A stretch of 64,000 bases of DNA from Panicum virgatum. Lineage: Eukaryota; Streptophyta; Magnoliopsida; Poales; Poaceae. This document shows, one piece after another, positions 32,310 to 43,900 of the stretch (within the stretch, counting starts at the first letter, position 1; each line of letters begins with the position of its first letter). Both the position numbers and the translations under genes were made by a program. The stretch spans positions 27,629,495-27,693,494 of the forward strand of contig NC_053146.1 in assembly GCF_016808335.1 (NCBI RefSeq), read 5' to 3'. The notes under the pieces were generated by a model that had not been told where the DNA came from, did not search any database, and saw only the letters and a list, made by a program, of their open reading frames with translations.

Positions 32310-33865
32310 GGCACGAACTTTTGCAATAGTTGCACCACTTCAGTCCGTTTTGCACCGAGTTTCATGCAGTAACGAAATGGTCCCAAATGCACCCAAGCAC
32401 TAAGAAACGCACAAAAACTTGAGTTTAGGATTCAATGGGGTGGATTGGGTGCATTTGTTGCAAAAAGTTCCGATGTGACTTCATGGCACGAACTTTTGCA
32501 TTAATTGCACCACTTTAGCCCATTTTGCACCGAGCTTACTGCCGTAACGAAACATTCCCAAATGCACCCAGGCACTATGAAATGCACCAAAATATAAGTT
32601 TAGGGTCTTATGGGGTGGATCGGGTGGAGTCGTTCTGAGAAATTATGAAGCGACTTCGTAGCACGAACTTTTGCATTAATTTCACCAGTTCAGCCCGTTT
32701 TGCACTAAGTTTACTTTCGTAACAAAACAATCCGAAATGCACCCAAACACTGTGAAACGCACCAAAACATGAGTTTATAATCCTATGGTGTGGATCGGGT
32801 GCGCTCGTTGCGAGAAATTCTGAAGCGACTTCGTGGCACGAACTTTTGCATTAACTGCACCAGTTCAGCCCATTTTGCACCGAGTTTCTTGCAGTAACGA
32901 AATGATCCCAAATCCACCCAGACACAATGAAACGTACAAAAGCATGAGTTTAGGGTCAGATGATGTGGATCGGGTGGATTTGTTGCAAAAAATTCTAATG
33001 CAACTTTGTGGCAAATGCAAAAGTTCGTCCTGTTTTGAACCGAGTATCAAAAAGCAACGGAACGGTCCCAAATGCATCCAAACACTACGAAACGCACCAA
33101 AAGATGAGTTTTGGGTCCAATGGGGTGGATCGGGTGCGTTCTTTGCAAAAAAAAATCCGATGCGACTTCGTGGCATGAACTTTTTGCAGTAATTGCACCA
33201 CTTCAGCCCGTTTTGCATTGAGTTTCATGCAGTAACGAAATAGTCCCAAATGCACCATAACACTAAGAAACACACCAAAATGTGAGGTTAGGATCCAATG
33301 GGGTGGATCCTGTGCATTTGTTGCGAAAAATTCCGTGTGACTTCATGGCACAAACTTTTGCATTAATTGCATCACTTACGCCCATTTTGCACCGAGTATA
33401 CTACTATAACGAAACATTCCCAAATCCACACGAGCACTATCAAATGCTCCAAAACATGAGTTTAGGGTCCTATGGGGTGGATTGGGTGCAGTCGTTCCGA
33501 GAAATTATGAAGCGATTTCATGGAACGAACTTTTGCAATAATTGCACCAGTTCAGCCCGTTTTGCACGGAGTTTACTTCCATAACAAAACAATCCCAAAT
33601 GCACCCAAATACTACGAAACACACCAAAACATGAGTTTATGGTCCTATGGTGTAGATTGGGTGTGCTCGTTGCCTGAAATTCTGAAGCGACTTCGTGGCG
33701 CGAACTTTTGCATTGATTGCACCAATTTAGCCCATTTTGCACCGAGTTTTGTGCAGTAACAAAATGATCCCAAATCCACCCAGACACCACGAAATGCACC
33801 AAAACATGAGTTTAGGTCAGATGGTCTGGATCAGGTGGATTTGTTGCAAAAAATTCCAACGCGAC
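32310..33865. repeat. 175-bp CentO/CentC-like satellite, right block
   Basis: Nine monomers; the anchor TGAG (TAAG in one) lies at 32420, 32595, 32770, 32945, 33105, 33283, 33457, 33632 and 33807, with spacing 174-178 except one of 160 caused by a small deletion. By shared variants the monomers run D, E, A, B, C, D, E, A, B. This continues the E-A-B-C order of the left block. The block ends inside a type B monomer at the LTR starting at 33866. The small ORFs in both strands here are repeat artefacts. Confidence 0.85.
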
Positions 33866-35484
33866 TGTTGACATTTCTTAGCTCAATCACTAGGAATGGT
33901 TAATCCTTAGCAACAACGCCAGAAATGCATGTTGGCAGTCCTTAGTGCAATCACTAGAAATGAGGGCGCCGAACGCATCCTAGCAACTGCACCCAAAGGG
34001 TGCCACTCTCGTGGTATAATCAATACGATTACAGATGGATCCGCAAGCGCACGGATATACCATTGTAGCATTTCACTCGGAGAGTAAGGGTATCGTCATT
34101 TATTTGTGTCCCAAAGGATGGCAGCGGCAAAGGTATTGTACTCAACATTAACCATGACATTGTGCCTCAAGCAATAGGCAATACTCTAACAGAGGTAAGT
34201 ACATATAAAGAATAAGTAAGGGTAATGTGACACAGCACACATCCACATTCCAAGAGGAAGGAATAAAGGAGAGAAACTGTAAAATAAAGAACTACTCTAT
34301 CCTACATCAAGTCAGCTGGAGCTTAGGCTAGGTTAGGTGTCCTAGTGCTTCTATCCAAAGCTGGGATCATGTTAGATAATGGTTAGGACTGCAGGTGCCA
34401 AGAAAATGGGATAGCGGGGAGAAGGTCCCGCACCGGAGTACATCCAGTACCGTTTCCTCTTTGCATGAACTCCTACACCGAGCCCGAACGTCGGGGAGTA
34501 CGCTAAACGCAACACCGCTGTTATGCTAGACGGACAGGGCTGTCACCACCTGCCGTCTACCCCAGTCACACAGTGGAGCACGGTCATATCCGAAGGATCC
34601 CGCATACCCGAGCACCACGCTCATGTATGAAGTCACTAATCTAGTGCCCCCAGGTCTCCCACCCTTCGGATGGACGAGTAAAACACTAGAGCAAGCCCGA
34701 AAGCACAACGAACCTCTATCCGTACCCGGATCATCTGGCCTAACCAAGACCGTAGCATAACTTATGAACGATCTAAGCATGGATTGATAAACTATCAAGA
34801 TAGTAAAGCAACCATGGCAGAACTCTATATTATGAATAGAAGTCTGACAAGTCGGATACAAAGACATACCAGGAGCTGAGGATTGCTCAATGACCCCGAG
34901 GATGACTTGCTCGCTAAAGAGAACTAGCCTAGCTCCCCTACCTAGCTAAGAGAGCAAGAGAGAGGAGAGCCTTCTTGGAGAGAATGGAATGAAGTGTGTG
35001 TGTGTGTGTGTTGAGGGGGGTGGAGAGAGGCCCTATTTATAGCTCTAGAGGTAGGTTTCCCGCCAATGCACATATGGAAGGTGATCAGGTGCCTTGGCAT
35101 CTACTCCTCGAAGTGCACCTGGACGGGAACCAGGCCAGGTTCGGCCGACCCCACCTGGCAGCCCCTTGGCCTGATCCTTTGCTGAGTAGTTGATTCATTG
35201 GATCTTATCCTTATCCTCTAGTGCATCTTGCGTGGAGGCCCCATTTCCTCTGATATGTGGGCCCTCTTTGTAAGGGTGTGACGCCGGATGCGATATTCTG
35301 CGTAGTTATATGGCGTCTGCTGCGTGTTTTCGTCTTATTCCGCTCCTGCTCATCTGAAATGTACAAAACTCAAAAACAACTATGGAGTGAGATTAGTGAT
35401 ACAAATATGTGAGTAAGGCATGTGGTTTTCCTTTATTATTGAGTATAGTTGACGGGTGAAAATGGCACTTAAGCACCGTCAACA
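33866..35484 (-). mobile_element. LTR related to the solo LTR, opposite orientation
   Basis: The 1,619-bp block starts TGTTGACATT and ends CACCGTCAACA. Its reverse complement matches the 17205-32309 solo LTR at both ends and in the ordered blocks between. A (TG)n run is at 34994-35010 and a minus-strand TATAAATAG near 35030. The adjacent polypurine tract at 35485 makes it the 3' LTR of a minus-strand element. No matching target duplication is seen on the far side (38461). Confidence 0.8.
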
Positions 35485-35500
35485 ACTCCCCCAAGCTAGC
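35485..35500 (-). other. Polypurine tract next to minus-strand LTR
   Basis: On the minus strand it reads GCTAGCTTGGGGGAGT, directly before the LTR start TGTTGACGG. It is preceded by CTCGGGACAAGCAAAGG, a sequence common in gypsy elements just upstream of the tract. Confidence 0.7.
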
Positions 35501-38130
35501 CCTTTGCTTGTCCCGAGCAAAGTTTTAGACTTAGGTTATTAGTGATCTGTATATGAAACTTTTTCCCTACATGCATGTCACTAAATCCCTACTGTTGAGT
35601 AAGTTTGAGAAATTTTATATCTGGTTTACTATATATTGGATTTTATGCATGTTGAATAGGCTTATTTCATGATAAATAGTTCATGTGCTTAGAAAAATCT
35701 GAGATTATTTATGGAACTCTACTTTAGTCATATATTCATGTTTGTAAAGTTTGAGCTCCAGTTCATGAGTAGAATTGTAGATGTAAATCATGCATGATAT
35801 ACCATGGCTAGTTTTGTTATTTTCATTCTGAATGAAATCTTGCATGTATGATCATGATTTTTGGATCCATGTCTATTCAGTATGACTAAATACCATAGAA
35901 AAAGTTTGACATGCTATACTGGTCGTTTTATTTTTCAAATCTTTATACAAGCTCATGTTTATATTTTTACTGAAGCATGTTTATATAACCAAGCTCTGGA
36001 AAAAAATTGATGTCCAAAAACATTGCAAAACTCTCTATAGAAATTAAGTTTGATCAATGCATGTTAACTTTGTCAATTTTATATCTCCTGTTACATGCTT
36101 AGATTAATTTTATAAAAATTATAGATCTGAGAAAATAATGTCTAGTTGTAGCTGTTAAATTTTGAGCTCCAGAATCCACGCATAGCAATCTGTACAAATT
36201 TATGAAGTTCCTAGTATAATCTGAGTTAGTGAATTTTCATGCTTAGATGCCTTGCTGTTAAATCCTGAAAGTTTTATTGAACATTCTAGAGTATTTGATC
36301 TGCTAGATGTAAATATTTCAGCACCAGATCATGCCAACAGCTTCTGTTATTAATTTCGTACATGTCTTTATGTTTCTAGTTTAGAAATCAAACACCCCAA
36401 CACAGCTCATTTTATGAAGTAAAGTAAATCTAAGTACTACTCTATAAATGACTGCCCATGAACATGAATTGAAAAGTTAATTACTGAATTCAACTGTTTT
36501 GTTGGATTATAACTTTATAGTGAAGGAAAGAACATTCGTATCATATTGTAACACTCAATCTCTGCATTCATATAGAAATGGTAAATCTGATTAACGGTGA
36601 TTACGAGCTGGTTCCCGCGAATCTTATCACTTCAGAGGGTGCTTATCTTAATTGTACTAACATGAATCAAGACCTGGGCCAAGCCCCAGAAGAGCCACAG
36701 GCTATCAGTGCTCAAGAAGGCAAGCCCCGGTGCATTTAAATCATATTATTTTCTTCTAATTATTCATGTAAAAATGTGTTGTAATAATTTATTTATTTGT
36801 GCATTTAAGTTTTTAGGCGTTGTTTGTAACTGTAGATGCATGTTCCTAGGTTCCGAGTTATTTTCAGACTAGATGCATGGCTAATAGAACCGGTAAAAGT
36901 CAAGTAGTTTCCTGCTACTCGCGAGATTATAGGAATTGAAATGCTTTTACATTCTGCAGTAATATAAGGACCACGGGGCAGGGATGTGGTACTTGTGATT
37001 CCCTGTTTGTGTAGTGACATCGCGGTGTGTGGAACATTTCGTTAAGGTTTTGAAAGTAATAGACACATGCCGAAAAATATGATAAACGGTAAGCTTAAGT
37101 ACATGGACCGGGTAGTGGGACGATTTGCACCCTCTTGGTAGAATTAGGTTTTATTTTTGTCCGAACGTAGGGGTGCAGAGTGGTCGGACTCTGTAGTCGG
37201 GGAGGGTGCCCCAGATCCATGCACCGAAAAGAAAGGGGAAAAGTTGAGTGGGTGGCGCAGTTCCCCATACGTGTGTGTTAGGTTCCCCTGGCCAGGTTTA
37301 GAAACTCGATTCGGAATCGTCCGCCTCTCTCACAGCATGAGATTGCTTAACAATTTCTGTCACACAGAGTAACAAATGGAATATGTTGATGATTAATCCT
37401 AATGTATGAATTAAATGCTTTATCTGCCATGCATGTTTAGAAGTAGGATGCTTACTTAGAATGGTTAATTAAACTAGAATCTGAAAGCTAAAACTTGAAT
37501 ATAAGAACCTACTCTTTGTTGCTTTTCAGCAAAATAAACCTAGAGCCTTTTTAGAGCCTTGCATGTCTAGTTAACGGACTAAGGTATATCCGATGATGGG
37601 TAAGCCTTGCTGAGTATTAGAATACTCAGTCTTGCTTGTGGCACTGTTTTTCAGGTACCGACTTTGAGGATATGATAGCTGGTTTGACATGGCCTTATAC
37701 ACTGCCTCTGGGTTGGTCAGTTGAATGGGACGGTCCCTCAGCACGTGCTAATACCCCTCCTGCTGAGTGATGTCACATATGAGCTTCATTGTGGTGTCTC
37801 CTATTTCCCTAGTTATCATACTTTTACTCTTCCGATGAATAACGAACTCTGATGAACTGTAGTAGTTAAGACTTCTATAGTACTACTTTACTTTGCTGCA
37901 CTGGTTTGTAATAAATTTAAATTCCGCTGCATATCTCCGAGTTGTAAGAAATGTTTTGTGTACTCTCTAGGCTCGCCTTCAAGTGAGTTGCTTGTTTGTT
38001 ACGATCCCAGTTTAGTGTGGCTTTAATCGGGACTTTACCCGAGGAACCACTGTTAGAGTGCGACTTGGATCAGCATTGCCTAGCAACAATGGTTATCGCA
38101 CTCGGACCCACTGAATTGGGTGGTTCCGCC
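35501..38130. other. Unresolved TE-like sequence, no convincing gene
   Basis: The stretch is AT-rich on the left and LTR-like on the right. A 53-codon ORF at 36578-36739 (MVNLINGDYELVPANL start) has no family I recognise. A perfect inverted repeat lies at 37610-37618 and 37621-37629 with a 2-bp gap. The text around it (CTGAGTATT-AG-AATACTCAG, then TTTCAGGTACC) resembles long LTRs of grass gypsy elements. I could not find both ends or a target duplication, so the limits and the family remain open. Confidence 0.4.
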
Positions 38131-38460
38131 ACATCGGCCGACCCCCTAGCACCGCCTTCACCTGGGTGACTGCTTGGTGGGTCCTCTGTACTGTGGATAT
38201 GTTTCCTATTTTTGTACGTCAGTTTTTCTGACATGTGGGCCTTCTCTTGGATGTGTGACGTAGTATGCGATCTTCTGTGGTTTTTGCTGCGTCTTCTTCG
38301 TATTATTGTCTTATTCCGGACTTGTATTCCTGAAATGATAAAATCACCAAAACAACTGTGGAGCTAGGTTAGTGATACACATATGCGAGTAAGTTCTATA
38401 GTTTTCCTTTATTATTGAGTCTAGTTGACGGTCAATTTTAGCACTTAACAACCGTCAACA
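38131..38460 (-). mobile_element. LTR fragment of the solo-LTR family
   Basis: About 330 bp ending TTAACAACCGTCAACA matches the first part of the LTRs at 17205 and 33866 (reverse orientation for the former). It stops abruptly on the left near GGTCGGCCGAT. Its right flank is chromovirus LTR sequence, not satellite. Confidence 0.65.
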
Positions 38461-39183
38461 AGGCGCAAGGGGGAGAAGCGGTGGTGTGGGTCGGTTGTGC
38501 GGGTTGGGCTAGGTTGGGCCGGGACAGGTCGGCTTGTGTGTGTGGATCGAGTTAGGGAGGTTAGCAGATGAGGCCCAAGGTAAGTTAGGGTCTTATGTTA
38601 GCTTTTGAATTAAGTTTGAATGGCCAAATTCAAACTAAATTCCACCCAATTTGAAGAAAGATCATTCAAATAAATTTAGATAAGGTAGAGCCATAAATTC
38701 AACCAAATTCCAAATAGTCCGCACTAACATTAGGTCATTATCTTTAATTGGATTTTTATTTGTTAAGAGTTTGAGAGAGAGATGGAGTTAAGATTAGTGT
38801 TGCTCTAGCTATTTTCATTTCCACACGATTTTTTTTGAAAATCCACATTTTTGCACAATTAAATACTTTACAAAAACACAGGATGTTACATCCGGTCTCT
38901 TAGGCTAGGTTCCTAGGCTGTTTACCCTTTTATGTTTTCTCAATAGAACGGTTCCTGCAAGGACGTGCGATGTAATAATGCTTGCTTTGTGAACAAGTGC
39001 TTGTTTGGTTTTGTTTTGCTTCATTAAATAAACTGTTTAAAATATATTTGGGTTCATATCTTGACTCTCTTCTACATTATTTGCCTTATCAGTTCATCAC
39101 TCTTATCCAACACTTATTCCTCTAACAATCATATGGTATACATCAATTATTCACAACGATGTCCTCTTTAAGGAGGTAGGATT
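38461..39183 (+). mobile_element. Remnant of plus-strand chromovirus element
   Basis: The part 38461-38890 ends GGATGTTACA and looks like the end of a chromovirus LTR. The following 293 bp is non-coding and ends in the polypurine tract AAGGAGGTAGGATT at 39170-39183. With the LTR start at 39184 this makes a second, very short internally deleted element of the Tekay type. Confidence 0.6.
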
Positions 39184-39780
39184 TGTAACACCAAAATAAA
39201 ATTTTATTTGAGTTTAAGAAAAAAAGGGAAAGAAGAAAATTCATTGTTAAATGATCTTTTGTCTTTTTAAAAAAAGTTTTTTCTTCCTCTTTTTCTTCTT
39301 TACTTTCAGCCCAGCCCATCTCTCTTCTCTCTCTTTCTCTTTGGGCCGGCCCAGTTTTCTCTTTCCCTCACTCTCTTTCTCTCTCTACCAACCCAGCCCA
39401 AGCCTTTTCCCTCCCTCTCCCTTCTTTCCCCTCACGGCCCGCTCTCGCTTGGCCCAACTGCCAATTGGCTTGTCTGACCCACACACACTCTCTCTTCTTT
39501 TCTATCCATTCGGACCAATTTCCTTCCTCACTCTCCTTTTCCTTTTCTCCCGAAAGCTAGCCCACCTCCCCTTCCGTCCTTCCTGGCCTGCTCCCTTTTC
39601 CTCCTCCCTCTCCTAATCGCTACCACTCGGACCCCACATGTCGGCCTCTCCTTCAACCTCCGGCCGATCCTTTCCCCATCGCGCCGCACGCCACCATTAC
39701 TACCATCTAGCCGTTATTCCTCCCTTACTCCACCAATTCAACCCAAAAGCTTAAGTTGATGGGAAGATGTGGACAATTCA
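39184..39780 (+). repeat. Start of chromovirus LTR (truncated)
   Basis: It begins TGTAACACC right after a polypurine tract. The following AATTTTATTTGA and long C/T-rich run with GGGCCGGCCCAG resemble the first part of the Tekay-like LTRs at 1-2093 (read on the minus strand). No LTR end is found, so the right side is lost. The ORF at 39251-39616 is low-complexity C/T sequence. Confidence 0.55.
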
Positions 39781-40020
39781 CTTATACTTTAAACTCCCCC
39801 TCACGTACAGGCTCCCTCAGACCTCAAACATGGAAATTATGAGTCAATTGTAATTATTTTATTTAATTGCGCCCACCAGGTTTCGAACTCCATACCTTTG
39901 GATTTGATACTATATTGGGTAGCATGCACCAACTAATTCAACCCAAAATCTTAAACTGATGGGGAAAGATGGGCAATTTACATATACTTGAACACTTGAT
40001 GCTTTAATTTTGTGCAGAAT
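39730..40020. repeat. Dispersed repeat with two direct copies of a 55-60-bp block
   Basis: CAATTCAACCCAAAAGCTTAA at about 39737 and a diverged copy at about 39933 flank roughly 190 bp that includes GGTTTCGAACTCCATACC. Such sequence is dispersed in many plant genomes. The class (SINE-like or MITE) is not certain. Confidence 0.4.
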
Positions 40021-40699
40021 TGAACGATCAAAATAGATCTTTAACAACCATCAACAATAGGGGCGATACATCAAAAGTATCTGAAGAGCCAATAATACCC
40101 TAGATCTATTCAAATCATCAAATAAAACAACCCATTGTACAAATACTATGTCAACTACATGTATATATGCAATTAAGTTTACACGTTAAATTCGCAGGCA
40201 GTACGAATACTACGTCTAAACCAAATATCTCATGCAAACAAATCACCATCTACTTCAATATTTTTTTATCCTAGCTCTAGGTCACTTACACATCCTCAAA
40301 TCAAAGAAATGATATAGTAAAACAATGATTTTTTTTGATACCTTCCTTGGAGGGAGGGGATGATTTCCCTGCTTTAACCACCCCAAATCAGCTCTGAAGG
40401 CGGCGATGATGGGTGGCGCTGGAGGCGGCGGGGTCAGGCAAGGGTTTCAAGGAGAAAGGAGGGAGGGGCACAGTTAAGTGGCTTGTTGGCGCGGTAGGCT
40501 TATTGCATTGGCACGACAAATCCGGCCCCGGTCCGAGCCAAACTAGCCGAACGTGCCAGTGTAGCAGTGATATCATACTATGTGGTGGCGCGGCGGGATA
40601 AATTTGTCGCACAAATAAAAATTGGATGAATTATTTTTAAAATAGTATTAAAAAAGTTGAATATTAAAAATTCATCCCTATTCTAAAAGAAAGATGAAA
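40021..40699. other. Intergenic sequence, no gene seen
   Basis: The stretch is AT-rich with one GC-rich patch (40400-40600). I see no conserved ORF, RNA gene or clear repeat end. Confidence 0.4.
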
Positions 40700-40908
40700 C
40701 TAAAAAATAATAAAATAATAAAGCCACTCGGAGCATCGCCTTCTTCCCCACGCCCATCTCTCCTCCCTCCCTTCCCCTATTCTCTCTCTTCTTCTTCTCT
40801 CTAAAAACGACAACACAAGTAGCCCAAAACCCTCCCTCCTCATCCGATCGATCCGACGACCGCTCTCCTCTCTCTCTAGGGGCCGCCGCCTATCGGAGAT
40901 CCCTCGCC
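40700..40908 (+). promoter_or_regulatory. Probable core promoter and 5' UTR of BIG
   Basis: Just before the ATG is a C/T-rich stretch (CCTCCCTTCCCC, CTTCTTCTTCTC), as in many plant 5' leaders (Y-patch type). An A/T-rich segment with ATAATAAAATAATAAAG lies at about 40707-40731. No sharp TATA box can be fixed. Confidence 0.4.
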
Positions 40909-43900
40909 ATGGCGGCGGCGGAGATCTCGGCGATGCTCGACCACCTCGCCTCCTCCACGGAGCGGGACCCGCCGGCGCGCCGCCTCTGCTCGCCTGCGGC
41001 ACGCCCGGGGCTCGAGACCCTTGCGGATGCCCTCGCAGCCGGTCCGCCGACTGACCCAGCCGCCGCCCACGCTGTCTTTGCTGCCGCCCGGGCTGTCGTG
41101 TCCGCAGTCCTCCCCGCCTCAGGTGAGCTCCTCCGATCCCGCCTCTCCCGTCTTGGATGGCCCCTATGGGCCATGCGTGTTAGCGTTGCTCTACTATCGC
41201 GGGTTGCGATCTTGTATCTGTAAGTTAGGGCCTAGGGGTGCTAGATTCGCTGCTGCTGCGGGCTGTTGTTGTTGGTTTTTTTTTTGAGACAGCTGCTGGC
41301 TGTTGTTGTGTGATCCGAAGGTTGCTTATGCTTGCCAGAGGGTAAGATAGGTATTGACTTCGCTCGGGGCAGTAGTTTGGCTTCGGGGACGGTTATGGAT
41401 ATGGCAAAGAATCATCCGTTTGACTGGTTAATGTTGCAGTGATAGCTTCCATAGTTCCATCTTCCATGTCCCATCACCTGGTTCAAGTAGCCGTGCTCAT
41501 GCTTCTGGAGCAAATTTGACAGCATCAGGTGTTTTGTACTCCATAGTTTGGCAAAATCTTAGTTTACAACTCGGACATGTACTGGATCGTTGATCTATAT
41601 ATGCAATTTTTTTGAGATGTTTCCCTTGTAGCTCAGCCTTTTGTTTACTTAGTTATTGCATCAAGCGGCAGTGCCAGTCTCAAATTGTTGGACAGGAAGG
41701 TTGAGCCATCCTGAACATGTTTCCTGTTTCATATTTTAGGCTTTGCTCCACTTCTGCATTCCGTTCAGATGTTTGTATGATATTAGGTTTACAGGTTTGC
41801 TTGTTCCTACCATGGTTACTCTTCTTGCCACGAGATCATTAATGTTGTGACTTCTCTGTGCGTTTTTGTGAGTCTTTTTGTAATTATGACTCGGTTGAGA
41901 TAGTTTTAGTCACCTGAAAATTTTATATGCACATTTTCACTTCAAATTCATGCATGGATTGGGTTATTGGGTTCACTGCTTCTCTATACTATAATCCCTC
42001 TGGCTAATGATATATCGTTGTTTTGTTTTGTCTAGTATTAGACTGGTTGCTGCATTGTTGCCAGTATCTATTCTCAGTAGTATTGTGTCCGAATTGCATG
42101 ATACAGTGATTGGTAGTCTTTGGGGAATTGGGATTGGCTACATATTTTCTTTTCTGATCTTAATAATCTGGTACAAGTTGATGCAATGGTGATTTGTGAT
42201 TCACATTTCTTGCCAAATATGGAGCTAGGTGTTTATATTTTGGAACACTGCAGACATAAGATTATGTATAAATCATATATGAGTGGGTGTTCCCTGAACA
42301 TGCACACTGCCTATTTACTTGTTCCGATTAAAATCTGTAATTGTCTGGTTGCTGTTTGATTTCAGAATGATACTATCAATTCTAGATTTGGCTTTCATTT
42401 TGTTTGTAATTTATAGGAATGAGCCAACCTTTTATTAGTTTCCTTGTTGGTTGAGTTAAGTTCCTTGCAGTACCTTAAGAGATAGTTTTGCTTTGATTAA
42501 AAGATTGTTATCTCGCTCGTCTACAAAAATCTAGTCTATCAAACATTTGCAGTCATCCATTTATCTGATTAGGAGAGAACTTTCCCAACACCGTTTTGGC
42601 ATTTTTTTTAAGCCTCTGAGTGAGCCCTTGCTAAGCTGTGCCTTGTTTCCTTTGTGGTTTTCATTCTCTTTCTGTTAGATTATCCTTTAGTGAGGGTTTT
42701 TGTGTTTTAGATACTTCTCCGCCCGTCCTGAGGAAGAAATGCTTATTTATTGCATTCCTGTATCTTATTTTGAACCCAAACTGGTTTTGGGTCACAGAAG
42801 AGTGACAAGTGTGACCCAAAACCAATTTGGGTTCATGCTTGGAAGGTCGACCATGGAGGTGATTTACTTAATACGACGATGGAGAGAGATAGGGAGCTAA
42901 AGAAGGACTTGCACATGGTCTTTATTGACCTCGAGAAGGCGTATGACAAAGTACCGAGAAATGTCATGTGGTGAGCCTTGGAAAATCATAAAGTCCTAAC
43001 TAAGTACATTACCCTCATCAAGGATATGTACAAGGATGCGATGATGTTTGTCCGGACATGTGATGGCGACACCACTGACTGACTTTCCTATTAACATAGG
43101 CCTACACCAGGGGTTTAGCAATGAGCCCTTATTTATTTGCTTTAGTGATGGATGACGTCACAAGGGACATACAAGATGATATCCTTTGGTGTATGCTCTT
43201 TGCTGATGATGCGGTGCTAGTTGATGAGAGTTGGGTAGGGCTTAAATAGGAAGTTAGAGCTGTCGAGACGTACGTTAGAGTCGAAAGGGTTCAGACTTAG
43301 TAGGACCAAGACCAAGTACATGATGTGTGATTTCAGCGCGACTAGGTATGAGGGGGAGACGTTAGTCTAGATGGTCAAGTGGTGGCCCAAAAGTATACTT
43401 TCTCTTTTTTTTTTGAAATGAGAAGGATACTTTTCGGTATTTAGGATCTGTGCTACAAAAAGATGGCAACATTGATGAAAATGTTAGGCATAGAATTTCA
43501 GCTGGCTGGTTGAAATGGCGTCAAGCTTCTGGCGTCCTTTGTAATAGGAGGGTGCCACAAAAGCTAAAAGGAAAGTTCTATTGGGCAGCAATTCGCCCGG
43601 TGATGTTATACGGTGCTGAATGTTGGCCTACAAAAAGGCGATATGTCCAGCAACTGAGTGTAGCAGAGATGTGGTTGTTGCAGTGGTTTTGCGGGCACAC
43701 AAGGAGGGATAGAGTCTAGAACGAAGCTATTCGGGATAGGGTCGGGGTGGCACCAATTGAGGAGAAACTTACCCAACATCGGTTGAGATGGTTTGGACAT
43801 GTCCAACGGAGGCCTCCTGAGGCGCTGGTGCTCTAGTGGGGTTCTAGAGCGGGTCGATAATGTAAAGAGGGGTGGAGGTAAACCTAAACTGACTTGGGAT

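Noticed and set aside
39251..39616. 121-codon Phe/Ser/Pro-rich ORF
   Set aside because: It is a C/T-rich low-complexity tract in an LTR remnant.
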